Below the pieces are notes generated by a model that searched no databases, was not told the origin of the DNA, and worked only from the letters and a program-made list of their open reading frames with translations. From a bacterium (GTDB lineage: Bacteria; Patescibacteriota; Patescibacteriia; Patescibacteriales; GWE2-39-37), in the NCBI GenBank assembly GCA_021786695.1, contig JAJYMT010000046.1:1-17485 (forward strand): a stretch of 17,485 bases of DNA, written 5' to 3'. Shown here piece after piece: positions 12,948 through 17,485 of the stretch. Within the stretch, counting starts at the first letter, position 1. Every line of letters starts with the position of its first letter. A program made the translations under genes and the position numbers.

Positions 12948-14745
12948 ATTTGCTCCCCGCCACCTTGATATGCAACTCCTTCAGCTGTTTCTCGTCCACC
13001 TCGGAAGGCGAATCCATCATCACGTCGCGGGCGGCGCCGTCCTTGGGGAAGGCGTAGATGTCGCGGATCGAATCCAGGTCAAAGAGCACCATCATCAGTC
13101 GGTCGAGGCCGGGCGCGATGCCGCCGTGGGGCGGAGCGCCGTACTCAAAAGCGCGCAGCATGCCGCCGAATTTCTTTTCCACCGTTTCCGGCCCGTAGCC
13201 GGCCACCGCGAACGCCTTGTACATTATGTCCGGCCGGTGGTTGCGGATCGCGCCGGAAGATATTTCGTAACCGTTACAGACCAGGTCGTATTGATAGGCG
13301 AGGATTGAGAGCGGGTCTTCATTTTCAAGCGCCTTCATCCCGCCTTGCGGCATCGAGAACGGGTTATGCATGAAATCGACTTTTTTATCCGTCTCGTTAT
13401 ATTCATACATCGGGAAATCCTTGACCCAGCACCAGGCGGCCTTGTCCTTGCTTTTTAGTCCGAGCCGCGCGCCACATTCGCTCCTGACCGCGCCGAGCGC
13501 GTTGCAGACGACTTCCCATTTATCCGCGGCGAAAAAGATGATGTCGCCTTCTTTGGCGCCGGTCATTTCAATGATTTTTTTCACCAGCTCGTCGCCCAAA
13601 AATTTTATGATCGGCGAGGCGATCTCTCCGCCTTGCTTGAGAGTGATATAGGCCAGGCCCTTGGCGTCTTTGGCTTTGGCGGCCTCGGTCAGTTCATCGA
13701 TTTCTTTGCGGCTGAAACGCGCGCCGCCGTCAACCTTCAGGGCGTGCACCACGCCGCCTTGCTTGACCGCCTCGGTAAAGACCGAGAAGCCGCAACCGGC
13801 GACCGATTCAGATATTGGCATTATTTCCAAACCGAAACGCAGGTCCGGTTTGTCGATGCCGTAACGTTCCATCGCCTCGCGCCAGGTGAAGCGCGGAAAG
13901 GGTTTTTGCACGATTTTTTTATCCGTAAACTTTTCGGTCAGCTCGATCATCAACGGTTCGACCGCGTTCCAGACGTCTTCCTGCTCCACGAAGCTCATCT
14001 CCAGGTCGATCTGGTAAAAATCGCCAGGATGCCGGTCATTGCGCGGATCCTCGTCGCGGAAGCAGGGGGCGATCTGAAAATAACGGTCCATGCCGGCGAC
14101 CATCAGGAGTTGCTTGAACTGCTGCGGCGCCTGCGGCAGGGCGTAGAACTTGCCAGGGTAGAGCCGCGACGGCACCAGGTAATCGCGCGCGCCTTCGGGC
14201 GAGGAGTTGGCCAAAATAGGCGTCTGCACTTCGACGAAATCTAATTTTTTAAAATAATCCCGCACATGGCGGGTAACATTGTCCCGCTTGATTAATATTT
14301 CCTGGAGCTTGGGCCGGCGCAAATCCAGGAAGCGGTACTTTAGCCGGACCGACTCTTTCGCTTCCTTGGCCTTGTCTTCATCGATCTCGAACGGCGGTGT
14401 TTTCGATTCGGACAAGACCTCGATCTCCGCTACCTCGACCTCAATTTCGCCGGTCGAAAGTTTCGGATTTATCATATCATCCGGGCGGGCGATTACCTTA
14501 CCCGTCGCTTTGATCACCCATTCCGAACGCAAGCTGTTAGCGGTTTCGTAGGACGCGCCCGATTCCGCCTGCCCTGAGCCTGCCGAAGGGGGATGAAAAG
14601 TGATCTGCGTCAAGCCGTAGCGGTCGCGCAAGTCGATAAAAATAATCCCGCCGTGGTCGCGCCGCCGGTGAACCCAGCCGCATAACTGGACAATCTGGCC
14701 AACATTTTCCTTGTTTAATTCTCCACAGGTGTTTGTTCTAAGCAT
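12946..14745 (-). CDS. aspS: Aspartyl-tRNA synthetase (probably non-discriminating)
   Basis: 599 residues, bacterial type. It has an N-terminal OB-fold anticodon-binding domain (1-115), class II motif 2 with FRDEDPRNDRHPGDFYQID (229-247), a GAD insertion domain (about 311-428) found only in bacterial AspRS, and motif 3 GIAPGLDRLMMVL (542-554). The anticodon-domain signature RRRDHGG has His31; in the Pseudomonas enzyme His at this place goes with a non-discriminating enzyme that also charges tRNA-Asn, while Leu marks the discriminating form. Use of GatCAB to make Asn-tRNA is thus inferred. Residues 53-63 (PSAGSGQAESG) are an extra segment in the OB-fold, encoded by a repeat. The gene is controlled by an upstream T-box leader. 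Confidence 0.97.
   Translation of the reverse strand: MLRTNTCGELNKENVGQIVQLCGWVHRRRDHGGIIFIDLRDRYGLTQITFHPPSAGSGQAESGASYETANSLRSEWVIKATGKVIARPDDMINPKLSTGEIEVEVAEIEVLSESKTPPFEIDEDKAKEAKESVRLKYRFLDLRRPKLQEILIKRDNVTRHVRDYFKKLDFVEVQTPILANSSPEGARDYLVPSRLYPGKFYALPQAPQQFKQLLMVAGMDRYFQIAPCFRDEDPRNDRHPGDFYQIDLEMSFVEQEDVWNAVEPLMIELTEKFTDKKIVQKPFPRFTWREAMERYGIDKPDLRFGLEIMPISESVAGCGFSVFTEAVKQGGVVHALKVDGGARFSRKEIDELTEAAKAKDAKGLAYITLKQGGEIASPIIKFLGDELVKKIIEMTGAKEGDIIFFAADKWEVVCNALGAVRSECGARLGLKSKDKAAWCWVKDFPMYEYNETDKKVDFMHNPFSMPQGGMKALENEDPLSILAYQYDLVCNGYEISSGAIRNHRPDIMYKAFAVAGYGPETVEKKFGGMLRAFEYGAPPHGGIAPGLDRLMMVLFDLDSIRDIYAFPKDGAARDVMMDSPSEVDEKQLKELHIKVAGSK
14567..14592 (-). repeat. In-frame GC-rich repeat inside aspS
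   Basis: The minus strand reads CCCCCTTCGGCAGGCTCAGG and onward, encoding residues 53-60 in a loop of the OB-fold. Its 19-nt core (14567-14585) matches the repeat at 14951-14969, on the opposite strand of the aspS leader, at 15 of 19 positions. Confidence 0.75.
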
Positions 14746-14753
14746 AAATTACA

Positions 14754-14854
14754 AGTTAAAAGTTAAAAGTGCAAAGTTAAAAGTGTTTGTAGTTATTCCG
14801 TCCCGCTTTGGCGTGTCTCCATTACTTTTAACTTTTCATTTTTAATTTTTAACT
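14754..14854. repeat. Inverted heptad array, AGTTAAA type
   Basis: Left arm 14754-14784 reads AGTTAAA, AGTTAAA, AGTGCAA, AGTTAAA, AGT. Right arm 14824-14854 inverts to AGTTAAA, AATTAAA, AATGAAA, AGTTAAA, AGT. Both are 31 nt, with a 39-nt loop. It sits between the T-box terminator and the aspS start codon, inside the aspS 5' untranslated region. Confidence 0.9.
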
Positions 14855-14950
14855 ATATAAAAAGCCCCTCATCTCTAAACCCGAGCACTAAACTCGTGTT
14901 TAAGGACGAAAGGCTTTTCAGCGTTCCGCGGTACCACCTTAATTTTCCCC

Positions 14951-14979
14951 CGGCAGGATCGGGACAAGCCCTGCTGCCG
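14951..14979. repeat. GC-rich palindromic insertion before the T-box antiterminator
   Basis: CGGCAG and CTGCCG close a hairpin with inner GGG/CCC. The plus strand begins CGGCAGGATCGGGACAAGC, which matches the aspS internal repeat at 15 of 19 positions. It falls between the Stem II/III region and the T-box sequence. Confidence 0.75.
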
Positions 14980-15093
14980 AAAGAACGCTTTTTTATTCTT
15001 GTTACGCCAGAGTCGCGGCGGGTTCTACTATCAGCCGGAACGGCCGGTTTCTTCCCGCACCTCTTCCGAATGTTTCTCGGAATTACTCCTTCT

Positions 15094-15113
15094 CCGCCTC
15101 CGCCGGCTGGCGG
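15094..15113. repeat. GC-rich mini-palindrome in the 5' part of the T-box leader
   Basis: CCGCCTCCGCCGGCTGGCGG contains CCGCC-GGCT-GGCGG and resembles the palindromes inside the tRNA-Tyr-like sequence at 922-994. It lies where Stem I of the leader would be expected. Confidence 0.7.
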
Positions 15114-15162
15114 ATGAACGGATAGCGAAGACGGTTTTCTTTGCAAATTTTAAGACCTCACC

Positions 15163-15191
15163 AGTATAAAATAATTCAAAAATTTAGTCAA
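15163..15191 (-). promoter_or_regulatory. Sigma-70-type promoter of the aspS T-box transcript
   Basis: TTGACT (15186-15191) and TATACT (15163-15168) on the minus strand are separated by exactly 17 nt; the start site would be near 15157. The -35 directly follows the T-tract of the preceding terminator. Confidence 0.88.
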
Positions 15192-15193
15192 GA

Positions 15194-15227
15194 AAAACCG
15201 CCGGCTCATTTCGAGCCAGGCGGTTTG
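15194..15227 (-). terminator. Intrinsic terminator overlapping the end of the small ORF
   Basis: AAACCGCC pairs with GGCGGTTT and the inner GGCTC with GAGCC, followed by a T-run. The hairpin includes the last codons and the TGA stop of the ORF at 15206-15406. Confidence 0.92.
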
Positions 15228-15406
15228 AAGCCGACCAATCGGTCGAACTCGGCAAACGTCGCCGAGACATCGCTGATCCTGAAAATCGGCCGGTAACGCA
15301 CCGGCAGACGCGACACGCCGGCGGCGCGCATTATCTCCCGATCCGCCTCCTCGATGGTGGCGGGTACGTTCTTGCCGGTCAGATGCTTGAAGATCTCTCC
15401 GGACAT
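15206..15406 (-). CDS. Small uncharacterised protein (66 aa)
   Basis: 66 residues, MSGEIFKHLTGKNVPATIEE to the C terminus FKPPGSK. It is supported as a real gene by a strong Shine-Dalgarno GGAGG five bases before the ATG, by the short 19-nt gap from the upstream coiled-coil gene, and by a terminator that overlaps its stop codon. It is probably soluble, with one basic patch (SRLPVRYRP) and no cysteine, signal peptide or membrane helix. I recognise no family. It probably belongs to one operon with the coiled-coil membrane protein. Confidence 0.75.
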   Translation of the reverse strand: MSGEIFKHLTGKNVPATIEEADREIMRAAGVSRLPVRYRPIFRISDVSATFAEFDRLVGFKPPGSK

Positions 15407-15425
15407 GACGACCTCCTTCGCCTGG

Positions 15426-16097
15426 TTATTTGGTTGCCGGCTGGAACAAGTTGCCGTATGGTTTCAGTTTTAATATTTCTTTCAAGGGCACGACGATATT
15501 GAGCGACCATTCTTTGCATTCCTCCGGCTTGGTTTTGTCGCAACTGGCGGCTTCCTTGAAACCGATTTCTTTCAGGGCCTTCCTCAATTCGGCCGAAGGA
15601 TTTTCTTTCAGAGAGACGGACGGTTTGGCGGAATAGTTGGCGCCCTTCACGCCGTATATTTTTTCGGTGCGGGTGGCGCTGCAATCATCCGCGGTGAACA
15701 GCTGCCCCAAGAGCCCGCCGTCGGAATATTTCTCCGCGTTGATCGGATACTCCTCTCTGCCGACCTCGCTCACGGTCGCCGAGGCGGTGCAGAAATCGAT
15801 CGTAGAAGAGGCGCTTGAAGTCGAGGTGAATTTGGCCGCGAAATCCGCAAGTTGTTTTTTCAGATCCTCCACCTGGCCGAAGATGCTCTGTTTTTCCTGC
15901 TCCAGGGTGCCGGCCTTTTCCTGCAGATCGGCTACCTCCTGTTGCAATTGGCCCTCTTTTTCGATAAAACTGTCCTTTTTTTGCTGATATGCCTCATAAG
16001 CGATACCTCCGACCACCGCCAAAGTCGCCACGATCGCGACAAAAACGGATAAAGAGGACTTTTTCGGCGCTTGCGGCGTCGGCGTTGCTTGTTCCAT
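15426..16097 (-). CDS. Membrane-anchored coiled-coil protein, function unknown
   Basis: 223 residues. A proline-rich 14-residue N terminus is followed by one membrane helix (15-34), a coiled coil rich in Gln and Glu (about 42-90, e.g. EVADLQEKAGTLEQEK), a Ser/Thr linker (91-100), and a soluble C-terminal domain (100-223) with four cysteines (103, 139, 186, 194), which could form two disulfides if the domain is extracytoplasmic. The C-terminal part may be alpha/beta, with NPSAELRKALKEIGF and WSLNIVVPLKEILKLKP. I recognise no family. It has its own probable promoter and is followed by the 66-residue ORF. A role at the cell envelope is inference from the topology. Confidence 0.8.
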   Translation of the reverse strand: MEQATPTPQAPKKSSLSVFVAIVATLAVVGGIAYEAYQQKKDSFIEKEGQLQQEVADLQEKAGTLEQEKQSIFGQVEDLKKQLADFAAKFTSTSSASSTIDFCTASATVSEVGREEYPINAEKYSDGGLLGQLFTADDCSATRTEKIYGVKGANYSAKPSVSLKENPSAELRKALKEIGFKEAASCDKTKPEECKEWSLNIVVPLKEILKLKPYGNLFQPATK

Positions 16098-16124
16098 AGG
16101 TTTGATTAGGTTATTTTTTTACCT

Positions 16125-16174
16125 TACCAATTTAGCAAAAATCGCGGCCAAGGTCAACCGGAATTAAATTGGTA
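16125..16174. promoter_or_regulatory. Promoter of the coiled-coil gene, flanked by an inverted repeat
   Basis: On the minus strand TTGACC (16152-16157) and TAAATT (16129-16134) are 17 nt apart. A perfect 10-nt inverted repeat, TACCAATTTA (16125-16134) and TAAATTGGTA (16165-16174), overlaps the -10 and lies just upstream of the -35. It could be an operator or an RNA hairpin at the recO 3' end. Confidence 0.6.
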
Positions 16175-16178
16175 TTTT

Positions 16179-16886
16179 TTACTGCTGATAATCGACCAGC
16201 CGTGAAACCAGCGTCTGCGCCGCTTGGCGGCTCACCGGCGCGGCCGAAACCTTGTCTAATGTCGGGAAATCCTGCTCGATCATCAGTCGCAAAAGTTTGA
16301 CCGTTTCATCATCCGCCGCCACGGACGGTCCATTGGCGTTGCAATCGCGGCAGACGACCGACTGAGCTGAAAAAGAAAAAGAGTTTCCGCCCGGCTCGAT
16401 CTTTTTTTTGCATATCGCGCAACAATAAAGCTCCGGCGCGTAGCCGAGCAAAACCAGGAATTTGAGTAAAAATGCGGCGGAGATCAACCCGGCGTTCTCC
16501 GCCCTTTGTTCGGCTAATCCGGTTAAAAATTCGTTTAGCAGTTCAAAAATTTTCCGGTCGCCCTCTCCCTCTTTAATCAGGCCGTTAAAAGTACGGATGG
16601 CCGAGCCGGCAGCGGCCGTTTTTTCATAGTCGCTTTTTATCCGCGCGAAACAATCGACGCTCGCCGCCGAACCCAGATAATCGAAACCGCGGCCGCGGAC
16701 CACCATCGCTTCCAGCAGACAAAACGGCTCCAAGTGAGCCGCCAGCTTCGATCTGATTTTTTTCGTGCCTCGGGCAAGAAGCGTCAATTTTCCTCGCTCC
16801 TCGGAATAAACCGTCACCAGCGAATCGTCTTCCCGATACGGCTCCCGCTTGAGCACGACCGCGCGGGTACGGTAAGTATCGTCCAC
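16179..16886 (-). CDS. recO: DNA repair protein RecO
   Basis: 235 residues, starting with GTG. The N-terminal OB-fold has TRAVVLKREPYREDDSLVTVYSEERGK in outline (7-33), typical of RecO, followed by LLARGTKKIRSK. The C-terminal helical domain carries a zinc motif with CAIC (156-159) and CRDC (179-182). RecO helps load RecA onto SSB-covered single-stranded DNA and anneals strands, acting with RecR. An AT-rich heptad array lies just upstream of its start codon, between it and ruvX. No Shine-Dalgarno sequence is evident. Confidence 0.93.
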   Translation of the reverse strand: MDDTYRTRAVVLKREPYREDDSLVTVYSEERGKLTLLARGTKKIRSKLAAHLEPFCLLEAMVVRGRGFDYLGSAASVDCFARIKSDYEKTAAAGSAIRTFNGLIKEGEGDRKIFELLNEFLTGLAEQRAENAGLISAAFLLKFLVLLGYAPELYCCAICKKKIEPGGNSFSFSAQSVVCRDCNANGPSVAADDETVKLLRLMIEQDFPTLDKVSAAPVSRQAAQTLVSRLVDYQQ

Positions 16887-16892
16887 TTTGTC

Positions 16893-16957
16893 AGATTTAC
16901 GATTTAGGATTTATGATTTATGAATGATCTTAAATCTTAAATCTTAAATCTTAAATC
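16893..16957. repeat. Inverted heptad array, GATTTAx type
   Basis: Left half reads GATTTAC, GATTTAG, GATTTAT, GATTTAT, GAATGAT; the right half (16929-16957) is four repeats of TTAAATC-type units in the opposite sense, with almost no loop. It fills the spacer between ruvX and recO. Confidence 0.9.
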
Positions 16958-16977
16958 CGGCCTCATACATCTGATAA

Positions 16978-17433
16978 TTATGATAGGTTGGGAAAAACTT
17001 TATCCTCTTTTTTCTCTCCCTTCTCCAGCTGGTTGATATAGGTCTCTAGTATCAGCATCGCCGCGATCGCGTCTCGCTCTTCCGGCGCCTTGCGCTTGTC
17101 GTACATGCTGTCGATCGCGCTCGAAGACAGCCGTTCATCGACTTTCGCGACCGGATAGCGGGTGCTTGCCTCGAGCATTTTGATGAATTCAGACACTTTG
17201 CCCGCGGCTTCGCCTTTGTGTCCGGCCATGGTGTAGGGCATGCCTACTACCAGCTGGTCCGGCTCCTCCTTGGCCAGAAATTCCAGCAGTTCGTCAAAAG
17301 AATAGACGATCGCCAAGGGCATCGCCATCCACATCTCACTGTCGGCAGCGGCCAGTCCGATCCGTTTCTCGCCCCAGTCGATACCTATATATTTGATAAT
17401 TTTTTCTTCTTTTTTATTTTTTTCTTTTAGCAT
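16978..17433 (-). CDS. ruvX: YqgF/RuvX family putative pre-16S rRNA nuclease / Holliday junction resolvase
   Basis: 151 residues. The RNase H-like fold is recognised by YIGIDWGEKRIGLA (15-28) with Asp19, LVVGMPYTMAG (61-71), VDERLSS (98-104) with Glu100, and ERDAIAAMLILETYI (119-133) with Asp121, so all three metal-binding acidic residues are in place. In E. coli YqgF matures the 5' end of 16S rRNA; resolvase activity was proposed from structure. The basic first twelve residues precede the conserved start of the domain; a Shine-Dalgarno sequence is absent. It is the most upstream gene of the recO-side group. Confidence 0.95.
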   Translation of the reverse strand: MLKEKNKKEEKIIKYIGIDWGEKRIGLAAADSEMWMAMPLAIVYSFDELLEFLAKEEPDQLVVGMPYTMAGHKGEAAGKVSEFIKMLEASTRYPVAKVDERLSSSAIDSMYDKRKAPEERDAIAAMLILETYINQLEKGEKKEDKVFPNLS

Positions 17434-17456
17434 AGCTGGTTATCATCAACGACTGA

Positions 17457-17485
17457 GATTTAAGATTTATGAAGTAAGATTTAAG
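17457..17485. repeat. Heptad array cut by the window edge, GATTTAx type
   Basis: GATTTAA, GATTTAT, GAAGTAA, GATTTAA, then G at the window end. It lies upstream of ruvX and repeats the pattern seen at 9397, 12853 and 16893. Confidence 0.8.

Larger units (their letters stand above)
14857..15157 (-). promoter_or_regulatory. T-box riboswitch leader of aspS
   Basis: The T-box sequence AAGGTGGTACCGCGG ends its conserved part at 14927-14940. The antiterminator forms AAGG/CCTT and GCG/CGT (using CGTCCTT, about 14903). The competing terminator runs from AAAAGCC (14918) to GGCTTTTT (14859), with an extended stem and an inner CGAG/CTCG hairpin. Upstream, GTAGAACCCGCC followed by GGCGTAAC resembles the conserved region after Stem I. 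Uncharged tRNA would bind the leader and allow read-through into aspS. I could not place the specifier loop with confidence, so tRNA-Asp as ligand is inferred from the gene. Two repeat insertions lie within the leader. Besides this leader, the 14746-15205 gap contains the heptad array, a promoter and a terminator. Confidence 0.88.

Noticed and set aside
14853..15146. Minus-strand open frame of 97 codons, with a plus-strand one at 14896-15117
   Set aside because: Both fall inside the T-box leader and owe their length to its GC-rich repeats and stems.

Overview
The window is about 17.5 kb of compact bacterial chromosome with nearly every gene on the minus strand. It looks like a member of the Candidate Phyla Radiation (Patescibacteria), probably on the Parcubacteria side. 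The reasons are a single-copy housekeeping set with short spacers, few Shine-Dalgarno sites, a DUF5671-type membrane protein, an 80-residue GIY-YIG protein beside a tRNA gene, a group I intron in a tRNA gene, an AspRS with the non-discriminating signature, and many short palindromic repeats. This placement is inference; no rRNA gene is present to confirm it.

Layout, left to right. (1) 1-1121: the lysine-rich 3' end of a plus-strand gene and a symmetric terminator, then minus-strand tRNA-Trp(CCA), rpmG (bL33), tRNA-Tyr(GTA) and a GIY-YIG ORF that ends directly against tRNA-Tyr. Upstream of that ORF is a broken second copy of the 5' part of tRNA-Tyr, interrupted twice by palindromic repeats. 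(2) 1122-4700: a 1140-residue three-domain envelope enzyme (GH18-like, NodB deacetylase, GT2 synthase) with its own promoter, a perfect 42-bp palindrome and a terminator. (3) 4697-7730: tRNA-Thr(GGT) split by a 205-nt group I intron, a membrane-anchored TPR protein, class II aldolase and triosephosphate isomerase. (4) 7770-10849: a D,D-carboxypeptidase, scpB, scpA and a YbaK-type deacylase-like protein. (5) 10949-12819: an orotate-phosphoribosyltransferase-like protein and a DUF5671-type membrane protein. (6) 12946-15227: aspS preceded by a promoter, a roughly 300-nt T-box leader and an intrinsic terminator; repeat insertions lie in both the leader and the coding region. (7) 15206-17433: a small ORF with a strong ribosome binding site, a membrane-anchored coiled-coil protein, recO and ruvX.

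Functional themes are translation (tRNAs, bL33, AspRS with T-box control, YbaK), triose-phosphate metabolism (Fba and TpiA adjacent), envelope polysaccharide and peptidoglycan work (the three-domain enzyme and the carboxypeptidase), and chromosome maintenance (ScpA/ScpB, RecO, RuvX).

The least ordinary content is repetitive or RNA-based. Many intergenic spacers carry AT-rich arrays with a 7-nt period, each with its own heptad and often as two facing 31-nt arms. GC-rich mini-palindromes are inserted in a tRNA-like sequence, in the T-box leader and, in frame, in aspS.
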